Source: JAPXLN01 sp033809515 (lineage in GTDB: Bacteria; Bacillota; Sulfobacillia; Fermentithermobacillales; Fermentithermobacillaceae). Taken from it: a stretch of DNA of 16,290 bases. Below the pieces are notes generated by a model. It had not been told where the DNA came from, did no database searches, and saw only the letters and a list, made by a program, of their open reading frames with translations. The stretch covers positions 1 to 16,290 of the forward strand of contig JAPXLN010000022.1 of NCBI GenBank assembly GCA_033809515.1. Direction: 5' to 3'. Numbering within the stretch: position 1 is the first letter of the stretch; the number at the start of each line of letters is the position of its first letter. Position numbers and translations under genes: made by a program. This document shows, piece by piece, positions 6,467 through 13,516 of this stretch.

Positions 6467-7372
6467 CGCTGTCCATGGCATAGGCACTGAACGACCGTTT
6501 CCGCGGAATCCGAAGGCCCGGGACCGTCCCACTGGCTATGCCGTTGCCAGTGAACTCACCGATCACCCGGTCTCCGCAAGCTCTCGGGCTCCCACTGGCT
6601 ATGCCGTTACCAGTGAACTCACCGATCAGCCGCTCTCCGCAAGCTCTCGGGCTCCCACTGGCTATGCCGTTACCAGTGAACTCACCGATCACCCGGTTTC
6701 CGTTAGCTCTGGGACTTCCACTGGCTATGCCGTTACCAGTGAGCGACCGTCTCCGTGCAATCCGAAGGCCCGGGACCGTCCCACTGGCTATGCCGTTGCC
6801 AGTGAACTCACCGATCAGCCGCTCTCCGCAAGCTCTCGGGCTCCCACTGGCTATGCCGTTGCCAGTGAGCGACCGTTTCCATACAATCCGAAGGCCCGGG
6901 ACCGTCCCACTAGCTATGCCGTTGCCAGTGAACTCACCGATCACCCGCTCTCCGCAAGCTCTCGGGCTCCCACTGGCTATGCCGTTACCAGTGAGCGACC
7001 GTTTTCACCCAATCCGAAGGCCCGGGACCGTCCCACTGGCTATGCCGTTGCCAGTGAACTCATCGATCAGCCGGCTTCCGCAAGCTCAGGGACTTCCACT
7101 GGCAATGCCGTTGCCAGTGAACTCACCGATCAGCCGGTCTCCGCAAGCTCTGGGACTTCCACTGGCAATGCCGTTGCCAGTGAACTCACCGATCAGCCGC
7201 TCTCCGCAAGCTCTCGGGCTCCCACTGGCTATGCCGTTGCCAGTGAACTCATCGATCAGCCGGTTTCCGCAAGCTCAGGGACTTCCACTGGCTATGCTGT
7301 TGCCAGTGAGCGACCGTTTCCTTGGATTTCAAAGGTCTGAGACATTTTCACTGTCCACATCGTAAGCAGTGA
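6467..7372. repeat. 63-bp tandem array of palindromes with two spacer types
   Basis: Thirteen well-conserved palindromic cores begin at 6530, 6593, 6656, 6719, 6782, 6845, 6908, 6971, 7034, 7097, 7160, 7223 and 7286, spaced exactly 63 bp. Degenerate cores at 6467 (16 of 24 positions match) and 7349 keep the same register. The core has arms CACTGGC and GCCAGTG around a TATGCCGTT centre; some units have TACCAGTG as the right arm. The remaining 38 bp is one of two types. Type A begins ACTCACCGATCA and has CCGCAAGCTC. Type B begins GCGACCGT and has AATCCGAAGGCCCGGGACC. The order from 6491 is B AAA B A B A B AAAA B, the last B degraded. No insertion-sequence gene is attached. All units are indel-free, and since 63 is a multiple of three, long frames are open on both strands through the array. 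The array fills most of the 6372-7559 gap. Confidence 0.9.
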
Positions 7373-7454
7373 ACCTGCGCCATGGAGTGTTCCAGAGAAT
7401 CGAGGGAATAATAGGCTCCGGACCAGCACCCGGCAAATAGCACTGTACAACGCT

Positions 7455-7483
7455 TTGTAGTTTCGGCGGGGTTACAGTAAAAT
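7455..7483 (+). promoter_or_regulatory. Sigma-A-type promoter for the hemolysin III gene
   Basis: TTGTAG (7455-7460), a 17-bp spacer, then TAAAAT (7478-7483). Predicted transcription starts near 7490, leaving a leader of about 70 nt. The leader contains an inverted repeat, ACCTGG (7508-7513) and CCAGGT (7526-7531). The end of the 63-bp array lies about 80 bp upstream of the -35. Confidence 0.6.
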
Positions 7484-7559
7484 GGCAGCGGGGCTGTGCC
7501 GAAAGTCACCTGGCCACTGATTCAACCAGGTCACCGGCCTCTGGAAAGGACGTGAGCTC

Positions 7560-8204
7560 ATGAAGCGGCTTGGCATGAAAGATCCCATCAGCACTCTCAC
7601 CCACCTGGCTACCCTGATTGCATCTGCAGTTGGCCTTGTGGTCTTGCTTTGGGCGGCGCGCGGCAGTAGTTCCCAACTCCTGATAGCCGCAGTGTACGGT
7701 GCCAGCATGCTGGTCCTCTATACAGCCAGCACGCTGTACCACTGGTTGAAAACGACTGCACGCAAAGAAGCTATACTGCGGAGAATAGACCATCTGGCCA
7801 TCAACATCCTTATTGCCGGAAGTGCAACGCCGGTGCTTTACTATGGGCTTAAGGGTCTGTGGCGAAGCTCCATGCTGGCCGCTATGTGGATTCTGACCGT
7901 CGCAGCATGCTGCGTTCAGTTGTTTCTGATTAAGGGGCCCCGGTGGCTCTACACCATGCTTTACGTGTTGCTCAGCTGCCTTGTCTTCATACCTGTGGTG
8001 CAATTAGTACGCAATCTGCCCTGGCAGGCGCTTACCTGCATCGGGGCCGGAGGAGCAATGTACCTGGCCGGCGCAACTATATACGCAGTCAAGAAGCCAA
8101 ACTTTCTGCCTGGCCTTTTCGGGTTCCACGAGGTATTTCACATATTGGTCTCGCTGGGAAGTCTCATCCACTTCATCGGCATAGCCAGGTATGTGATGCC
8201 ATGA
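7560..8204 (+). CDS. trhA: Hemolysin III / TrhA (PAQR superfamily) membrane protein
   Basis: The product is 214 aa, the usual family length, with seven predicted membrane segments. PAQR/hemolysin III metal-site-type residues are visible: His61 in STLYHW, Asp77-His78 in RRIDHLAI, and the C-terminal pattern His190, His194 and His204 in GFHEVFHILVSLGSLIH. Bacterial members (YqfA/TrhA) have been linked to membrane-energetics and fluidity homeostasis; haemolytic activity is historic and not established in general. The start is an ATG preceded by GGAAAGGA in a long-spaced position. Its promoter is at 7455-7483, divergent from the SdpI-family gene with the palindrome array between them. It is convergent with the hydrolase gene downstream. 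Confidence 0.88.
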   Translation: MKRLGMKDPISTLTHLATLIASAVGLVVLLWAARGSSSQLLIAAVYGASMLVLYTASTLYHWLKTTARKEAILRRIDHLAINILIAGSATPVLYYGLKGLWRSSMLAAMWILTVAACCVQLFLIKGPRWLYTMLYVLLSCLVFIPVVQLVRNLPWQALTCIGAGGAMYLAGATIYAVKKPNFLPGLFGFHEVFHILVSLGSLIHFIGIARYVMP

Positions 8205-8464
8205 GTTTGCCCCTGGAGCACGAACCATGGCACGACGCTCGCCGTGGCTGTACGCCCTGGGGCAAATGACTGAACTTGTCTCGGATCGTATCCCGTTGCG
8301 GACCAGATGCCGGTCTCACCCTGTCTGACAAGCCATTCCCGGAACTTGGATCCTGACTGAAATCGCTGCATCGCCTCAAAGGAGGAACACCCTGGCAAAC
8401 CATACTCGGCCAGGGAACTGTCTAGGAGTTCCTTGTGCAAGGCATTGTGCAAGGCATCGTGCAA
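8138..8464 (-). CDS. Doubtful small ORF of 108 aa, unrecognised
   Basis: A TTG at 8464 has GAGGAG 8 nt upstream, which is good spacing. The frame lies 41 bp downstream of the hydrolase stop, in the same direction. The N-terminus is a repeat of a four-residue Leu-His-Asp/Asn-Ala unit, from a triplicated 12-mer. The middle (FREWLVRQGETGIWSATGYD) looks protein-like but I do not recognise a family. The last 67 bp overlap the 3' end of the hemolysin III gene on the opposite strand, which argues against a real full-length product. It could be a decayed gene or chance. Confidence 0.25.
   Translation of the reverse strand: MHDALHNALHKELLDSSLAEYGLPGCSSFEAMQRFQSGSKFREWLVRQGETGIWSATGYDPRQVQSFAPGRTATASVVPWFVLQGQTHGITYLAMPMKWMRLPSETNM
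8206..8266. repeat. Nested inverted repeat after the hemolysin III gene
   Basis: The outer arms are TTTGCCCC (8206-8213) and GGGGCAAA (8259-8266). The inner arms are CCATGGC (8225-8231) and GCCGTGG (8241-8247), with one G-T type mismatch. The structure starts immediately after the stop codon. It could fold in RNA from either strand and might act in transcript 3'-end stability, but no T-run follows, so it is not a standard intrinsic terminator. Confidence 0.5.
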
Positions 8465-8469
8465 GGCAT
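8434..8469. repeat. 12-bp direct repeat, three copies
   Basis: TGTGCAAGGCAT occurs at 8434-8445 and 8446-8457, and once more with a single change (C in place of the first T) at 8458-8469. The copies are contiguous and in phase with the doubtful small ORF on the minus strand. Confidence 0.8.
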
Positions 8470-8504
8470 CGTCTCCTCGAGTCCAAGACGTTCACATACG
8501 GGGG

Positions 8505-9914
8505 CTACTTGGGACCGTAAGCCGCCTCCTTAACCCACTTAGCTATGTCGTTCACCACTTCCTCAGAAACGCTAGACGGCACAGAATACTCGTCTGGAGT
8601 GCTCTTGCCCGACCCGGTCATAAACAGGTGGTTCAGGCCCGGGTACGTCTTGAAAACCACATTGGACTTGTCAGACAAAGCAGTTTTCCATCCCTGAAGA
8701 TCAGTCATGGTAACCTGGTAGTCCCGTTCTCCCTGTAGAATGAGAATTGGCAGGGTCAAACGCTTGGCTGTCTCAACCTGATTGTGAGAAGCAAGGTCGT
8801 CCCAGTAGGACCTGGGGGCCCCGAGAACCATCTCTCCCTCTGCCATGGTCCCTGACTTAATCCTCTCAACCGCGGTCTTTACTTCCTGGATCTGCTTCAA
8901 CTCGCCCTCGTCTACGGTTCCATCCAGGTTAGCCAAATACTCAATTTGCTCCGGGATCAGGTCAACCAGGTTTCTGCTTGCAGCTGCCATCATCACAAGA
9001 CCAGCTATGGGCGCACTACTGCATGCCTCAGCTATTCTTGGCCCTACAGTGGCGCCAAGGCTGTGGCCAAGCACGAACACTCTGTCCGGGTCTATCCCGT
9101 CGGTCTTCTTAAGGAGATTCACGGCCAGCACAGCATCATCTACGGTTTCTTCTTTGACGGTGATACTCTTGCCCTCTGCAGAGTTTGCTAACTCAGCTGC
9201 ATGCTCCTTGGTTCGCTTTTCATAGCGAAGCACAGCGATGCCTCTTGAGGCCAATCCCCATGCCAGATCCTTGAACGGTTTGTTTGGTCCAAGGGTCTCG
9301 TCTCTGTCGTTTGGCCCTGAGCCATGAACCAAAACCACTGCCGGGACTCTAGCTTCTTTTTGGGTAATACGAGGTATGGTCAAAGTGCCCGGGAGAGCCC
9401 ATTTCCCCTGGCCTACGATAACCTCCCTTTCAGTGAACAGGTCCTGGTCGGCGTAGCCCGGGGCCTTATACTGACTAGACTCCAGAGCTCCCAGCCACAT
9501 GCCGGATATCTTCCCTTCAGCGTTGAATACCACCTTAATATCAAGAGAACCCTTCTCGAACACACCCGTCACGTAGACAACCCGGTATCCGGCTTCCTCT
9601 GCGAATCTGGTTCCGGCAATCTTCTGCCAGGCACCCGCTTGGGACACCATGCCTGCCCAGAGCTCTTTAAGGTCAGACGCAGGCACTGCCTGCGTCAGCT
9701 TCTTGTCAAATCCCTTGCGTGCTTCCTCATACTTTCCTTCAGCGAGAGCGAGAATGAACTCCCTGGCCATAACCTCCAACTCCTCCTGAGTCTTCTGTGG
9801 CCTAACCGGTCCTTTCGGCGTACATGCCGACAAAAACAGGCCAAGAAGCAAAACTCCCAGCAAAACCAAAGTTACCGTACGCTTGAACCAGCCCCCGACC
9901 ATCACCGGTGTCAC
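8505..9914 (-). CDS. Lipoprotein with DUF3887-like domain and alpha/beta hydrolase domain
   Basis: The product is 469 aa. The GTG start has AGGGGGG 7 nt upstream. A signal peptide ends in a lipobox, LSAC, with Cys31 as the lipidated residue, so the protein should be tethered outside the membrane. Residues about 44-145 resemble the DUF3887 fold (AREFILALAEGKYEEARKGF), often found ahead of secreted hydrolases in Bacillota. Residues about 155-469 are an alpha/beta hydrolase of the acyl-/peptidase S9-like group: the HGSGPNDRDE loop near 197-206, nucleophile Ser285 in GHSLG, acid Asp398 in GERDYQV and His429 in GLNHLF. It is likely an esterase or peptidase acting at the cell surface; the substrate is unknown. 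It is the last gene of the minus-strand block, and its start lies 113 bp inside the preceding GT51 frame. Confidence 0.85.
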   Translation of the reverse strand: MTPVMVGGWFKRTVTLVLLGVLLLGLFLSACTPKGPVRPQKTQEELEVMAREFILALAEGKYEEARKGFDKKLTQAVPASDLKELWAGMVSQAGAWQKIAGTRFAEEAGYRVVYVTGVFEKGSLDIKVVFNAEGKISGMWLGALESSQYKAPGYADQDLFTEREVIVGQGKWALPGTLTIPRITQKEARVPAVVLVHGSGPNDRDETLGPNKPFKDLAWGLASRGIAVLRYEKRTKEHAAELANSAEGKSITVKEETVDDAVLAVNLLKKTDGIDPDRVFVLGHSLGATVGPRIAEACSSAPIAGLVMMAAASRNLVDLIPEQIEYLANLDGTVDEGELKQIQEVKTAVERIKSGTMAEGEMVLGAPRSYWDDLASHNQVETAKRLTLPILILQGERDYQVTMTDLQGWKTALSDKSNVVFKTYPGLNHLFMTGSGKSTPDEYSVPSSVSEEVVNDIAKWVKEAAYGPK

Positions 9915-10662
9915 TGTGAGTCCCCCCTGGCCTCTTGAGTTCGCCGTTCAGCTTAACCGTCTCTTTCTTAGCTTTCTCCGCAAGGCTATGGTCAATATCG
10001 CCCTGCTTTACCATAAGATCAAGAACCACAATCTTCCTTTGCTCTGCCAGATCCGGGTTGTAATATGGCGAGTAGATCTCCGGACCCTTTATTATCCCTG
10101 CCATCATGGCTGATTCAGCCAGAGTAAGCTCCTGCACCGGCTTGCCGAAATACAGCTCCGAAGCTGTTTCGCAGCCATAGGATCCGTGACCAAAGTAAAT
10201 GACGTTCAGATACATCCCCAGGATCTCTTCCTTAGAATAGCTCATTTCCAGCTTGATGGCATAGACTGCCTCAATGAGCTTTCGTTTTAGCGTCCTGTCC
10301 TGCGTCAGAAACAGATTCTTGGCCAGTTGCTGGGTAATAGTGCTCCCGCCTTCTACTACCTCACCGGCTTTGAGGTTTATGAGAAATGCTCTCCCGATAG
10401 AACTGATCTCAATGCCTTTGTGCCTGAAGAATCTCTTGTCTTCAACCGCTACTACAGCTTTCTTCAGACTGTCAGGTATCTGGTCATATGGCACTGCCAC
10501 TACTTTTCCAACCAAACCAGCGGAACCGTTGTTTTCGTCAGTGGCGGCAAAACCAAAGGCCCAGGGAAGGTTCGGTTCAGGCAAGGGCATGGCTGCCAAG
10601 AGAAAGCCACAGACAGCTGCAATAACGGCCAAAACCAGGACAATCCTGCGAATCTCCGGCAT
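9802..10662 (-). CDS. Stand-alone GT51 peptidoglycan glycosyltransferase (monofunctional or truncated class A PBP)
   Basis: The product is 286 aa from an ATG with GGAAGGAG 9 nt upstream. An N-terminal membrane anchor (about 5-25) is followed by GT51 motifs: EDKRFFRHKG with catalytic Glu74, GGSTITQQLAKN (105-116), LKRKLIEAVYA with the second catalytic Glu131, SKEEILGMYLNVIYFG (142-158) and MMAGIIKGPEIYSPYYNP. The enzyme polymerises lipid II into glycan strands on the outer face of the membrane. In the fourth motif the usual Glu (ILExYLN) is Gly148, encoded by GGG, one base from GAG. There is no transpeptidase domain: after residue about 240 the frame reads through the start of the hydrolase gene in another frame for 113 bp, which is a long overlap. 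The gene is 66 bp downstream of the ABC permease and probably in the same operon. The overlap could mean a decayed longer PBP or a frame error. Confidence 0.85.
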   Translation of the reverse strand: MPEIRRIVLVLAVIAAVCGFLLAAMPLPEPNLPWAFGFAATDENNGSAGLVGKVVAVPYDQIPDSLKKAVVAVEDKRFFRHKGIEISSIGRAFLINLKAGEVVEGGSTITQQLAKNLFLTQDRTLKRKLIEAVYAIKLEMSYSKEEILGMYLNVIYFGHGSYGCETASELYFGKPVQELTLAESAMMAGIIKGPEIYSPYYNPDLAEQRKIVVLDLMVKQGDIDHSLAEKAKKETVKLNGELKRPGGTHSDTGDGRGLVQAYGNFGFAGSFASWPVFVGMYAERTG

Positions 10663-10728
10663 CTTCTATCGCTCCTTCCTGAACATCCAAACCGCCGTGG
10701 CATGGGGCCTCTGACGATCAATGTTACC

Positions 10729-12735
10729 TTACCTGTCACCAGACACAATAGCACTCATGTATGCCTTCCTGGAAATCAGGAAGTGCACCGCCTGAAGCGT
10801 CAGGAATATGCCAATGGGTGCCATGACGTACTGTGCAGTCGTGGATGTAAGCACCGACGGCATGTTCTTCAGGCTTGACGGGTCAGACAAAAGTGTTTGC
10901 ACCAACGCCTTGAAAGCAAACACACTGTGTACAATTCCCACGGCGAAGGGGGCAAAGAACAGCACAGCCACCTGTCTTGTGACTATGGATTTGATCTCGC
11001 GCCACGACAGCCCCAGGCGTCTCATGGACATAAACCTTGCCCGGTCTTCTTCAAGGTCCGTAAAGAGCCTAAAGTGCAGCATACTGCCTGCACCCAGGGA
11101 GAACAAGGCCGTAACGAACAAGGCAAGAAACATTATCAGACTTCTGGTTTGCCTGGTCTCCTGGTACGGCGCAACCCGGGACGAAAAGTCGAGTATCCTG
11201 CAGCCAAATCCCTCTGTTTGTTCGGTCAGTGAGGCCCTGATCCTTTTTACGGCGTCATAAGACTGCGTCCAGTTGCTGATCTCGTAGCTCACAAGCACCA
11301 GATTATCTTCGGACGCTGCCCCGCTAAGAAGCCTTTGCATCTCACCGGAATCAATCACAAGAACACGGTTGTACGGTCCGTTCAGGATGGACATCAGTAT
11401 TCCCTCATCAACTACGAATTTCACCTTGTCCTTATCAGGGTCTTCCACTCCAAACGGAGGCCGTGACCCAAGATACCCCCAAAATGCAGTGGGATGCTCA
11501 GTGTGCCATGGGTACTCACTGACCATCACTGCATGACCCGGCATGACACTCACAGAAGGAGCGCCGCTTTGAACTGCCCATAGGTTGTAGTCTTCCTCAC
11601 ATACCAAAGGAAAAGGAAAAGTCGCATTTGGCCCAAAAATACGCTCAAACATAATCCCTGGAATAACTACGCCGGACTTGATCTTCAGTCCGTCAGCTTC
11701 AAACTCCCGGCGGATTTGACGGTCCAGTTCGCCCAGCTGCGAAGGCGGGACAGCACCCTGAATCGCTATGCTGAGGGCTTGCGCATACTGAAACTCCCTC
11801 GCTTCCACCAGCATCTGAGTGCCAATGTTAAGAGAGCCCACGGTTGTTACGACAAATGCGCTGAGAATTGCCGTAACACAAAGCACTCTAGCATTATCCT
11901 GTATCTTGAAACCCAACTCGGCCGCGGTGAGAAGGTTGATGTTCCGGAAGTATGCGCTCTTATTTCGCCGGAAACTCTCAAGCAAACCCGTGCTGACCTG
12001 AGTAAACAGGAAGTAAGTGCCTACAGAGACTATACCTATGACAGGAAGCATCCGAAAAAGCACCGTATATCCGTCCGTAGTCCATGCAAGATAGTAGCCG
12101 ACCCCGAGACACAACACTGCAATAAGGCCAAGGGCCGGCGAGAAGGCCGGAGGTTTCTTGGCTTTTTGCGATTCCCTGACCAGCTGAACTATCTGGCCGG
12201 TCTTCAAGGTTCGGACATTGATCCACGCTACCAGGGCAAACAGAATGGAATACCCGGCCAAAGTAAGCACAATGGCTTTGGGTACCAGCGCAAACTGGAT
12301 TGGGGAATCCACCTGCAGCATTAGGCTCATAGCCGAAAGAAACAGCCTCAGGAGCAAAGTGCCCAGCAAGATTCCCGCCCCCACGGCAGCTTCGCCGATT
12401 GCCATGCTCTCCCAAAAGATCATCTTGCCCAGTTGGTTGCGCGAGGCGCCGAGCATGGTTACGAGGCCAAACTCCCTCGAACGGGACCTGATGAACGCAG
12501 AGCTGGAGTACCAGACAAAGAAGAAGGAGAAGATGACAACAATGACCTCGCAGGCCACAAGGCCCTTCTTGACCCTGGCTGCGTGCAGATCATAACCGTA
12601 TTCAACACCAGGATGCATCACGAAAGAAGCAAAGAGATAGAAAATCACAACCGAAAGGATACTGCTCAAAAGAAGCGTGACATACTTGTACCGCAAGCCT
12701 TTCATGTTCTTAGAGACGAGATTGGTGAGCGTCAT
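10729..12735 (-). CDS. BceB-type ABC transporter permease (FtsX family)
   Basis: The product is 668 aa. The ATG at 12735 has GGGAGG 8 nt upstream; a TTG one codon earlier is also possible. The gene starts inside the 3' end of the ATPase gene (26-bp overlap), so translation is coupled. The topology fits BceB: one N-terminal membrane segment (about 18-40), a cluster of further segments, a large extracytoplasmic domain of about 200 residues (roughly 310-520) after the eighth predicted segment, and two or three C-terminal segments. RSREFGLVTMLGASRNQLGKM (residues about 85-105) is the typical FtsX coupling region, mirrored by FMSMRRLGLSWREIKSI near the C-terminus. BceAB transporters free lipid II-cycle intermediates from antimicrobial peptides and also act as the peptide sensor of their kinase. 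Confidence 0.9.
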   Translation of the reverse strand: MTLTNLVSKNMKGLRYKYVTLLLSSILSVVIFYLFASFVMHPGVEYGYDLHAARVKKGLVACEVIVVIFSFFFVWYSSSAFIRSRSREFGLVTMLGASRNQLGKMIFWESMAIGEAAVGAGILLGTLLLRLFLSAMSLMLQVDSPIQFALVPKAIVLTLAGYSILFALVAWINVRTLKTGQIVQLVRESQKAKKPPAFSPALGLIAVLCLGVGYYLAWTTDGYTVLFRMLPVIGIVSVGTYFLFTQVSTGLLESFRRNKSAYFRNINLLTAAELGFKIQDNARVLCVTAILSAFVVTTVGSLNIGTQMLVEAREFQYAQALSIAIQGAVPPSQLGELDRQIRREFEADGLKIKSGVVIPGIMFERIFGPNATFPFPLVCEEDYNLWAVQSGAPSVSVMPGHAVMVSEYPWHTEHPTAFWGYLGSRPPFGVEDPDKDKVKFVVDEGILMSILNGPYNRVLVIDSGEMQRLLSGAASEDNLVLVSYEISNWTQSYDAVKRIRASLTEQTEGFGCRILDFSSRVAPYQETRQTRSLIMFLALFVTALFSLGAGSMLHFRLFTDLEEDRARFMSMRRLGLSWREIKSIVTRQVAVLFFAPFAVGIVHSVFAFKALVQTLLSDPSSLKNMPSVLTSTTAQYVMAPIGIFLTLQAVHFLISRKAYMSAIVSGDR

Positions 12736-13489
12736 CAAAGGTCCCTCCCATCACGCCAAGAGCGTCAATAATCTGCTGGAAGAATCCTTTCCTTCCGTCT
12801 CCGCGCCTGAGTTCTGAGAAAGTCCGGCCGTCTTTCAGAAACAGAATCCGCCTGCAAAAGCTGGCGGCAAAGGGATCGTGGGTTACCATCAAGAACGTGA
12901 TTCCTTGATCGCGGTTGAGGCTGTCGAAGGTCTCCATGACATCGTTGGCAGCTTTGGAGTCAAGGTTGCCCGTAGGTTCGTCTGCCAGAACCACACCGGG
13001 TTTGCTGACAATCGCCCTGGCGATTGCTGTGCGCTGCTGCTCACCCTGGGAGATCTCAAACGTTCGCTTGTCAAGAATCCGGGTTATCCCAAGCTGGGTC
13101 GCCACTTCCTCTACCCGCCTCTCTATCTCGCCTGGCGAAATATTGTCAAGGGCCAGCGGCAAAGCAATGTTCTCCTTGACCGAAAGGGTATACAAAAGGT
13201 TAAAGTCCTGGAAAACGAAGCCTATATTCCTTCTCCGGAAAAGGGCCATCTCCTCGTCTGCAAGCAACGCCGGGTTGATGCCGTTTACCTCAATCTCCCC
13301 TGAGGTAGGGGCATCCAGAGATGCCAGGAGATTCAGCAATGTGGTTTTGCCGCTGCCCGACGGCCCCATTACTCCGAGAAACTCTCCTTCTTGGACCTGG
13401 AAACTCACATCGCTAAGCGCCCAGATAGCTGCGCTGCTCTTCTCCGAGCCGTAAACTTTGGTCAACCCCTGTACCTTGACAACTTCCAT
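12710..13489 (-). CDS. BceA-type ABC transporter ATPase
   Basis: The product is 259 aa from an ATG with GGAGG 8 nt upstream. Walker A is GPSGSGKTT at 42-50, the Q-loop is FVFQDFN with Gln94, Walker B is VVLADEPT at 166-173 with the D-loop NLDS, and the switch His204 is in VTHD. The signature motif reads ISQGE (146-150) rather than LSGGQ, a notable deviation in an otherwise intact ATPase; EQQR follows as usual. The C-terminal 30 residues extend beyond the core and overlap the permease start. It powers the adjacent BceB-type permease at the inner face of the membrane. A 162-bp regulatory gap separates it from the upstream kinase gene, the usual place for a BceR-controlled promoter. Confidence 0.93.
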   Translation of the reverse strand: MEVVKVQGLTKVYGSEKSSAAIWALSDVSFQVQEGEFLGVMGPSGSGKTTLLNLLASLDAPTSGEIEVNGINPALLADEEMALFRRRNIGFVFQDFNLLYTLSVKENIALPLALDNISPGEIERRVEEVATQLGITRILDKRTFEISQGEQQRTAIARAIVSKPGVVLADEPTGNLDSKAANDVMETFDSLNRDQGITFLMVTHDPFAASFCRRILFLKDGRTFSELRRGDGRKGFFQQIIDALGVMGGTFDDAHQSRL

Positions 13490-13516
13490 AGTCGCTTCCT
13501 CCCTGCAGTCTTGAAC

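Larger units (their letters stand above)
8205..8504. other. Gap between convergent genes: inverted repeat and short repeats, no firm gene
   Basis: The 300-bp gap follows the hemolysin III stop and precedes the hydrolase stop on the other strand. It holds a nested inverted repeat just after the hemolysin stop, a triplicated 12-mer at 8434-8469 and the doubtful small ORF. No T-tract terminator was seen on either strand. Confidence 0.5.

Noticed and set aside
5991..6944. 317-aa version of the SdpI-family protein including the repeats
   Set aside because: An ATG with a GGTGAG ribosome binding site at 6371 and an extended -10 promoter at 6421-6429 support the short form. The upstream part is just translated repeat.
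6390..7365. Two plus-strand open frames of 275-316 codons through the repeat array
   Set aside because: They are open because the 63-bp period is a multiple of three. They have no ribosome binding site that I can support, no signal or domain, and non-synonymous unit differences. They are kept only as an alternative in the findings.
6467..7372. CRISPR array (25-bp repeat with 38-bp spacers)
   Set aside because: The 'spacers' are themselves repeated and fall into only two families, there is no cas gene, and the palindromic repeats vary between units. It is a tandem repeat, not a spacer archive.
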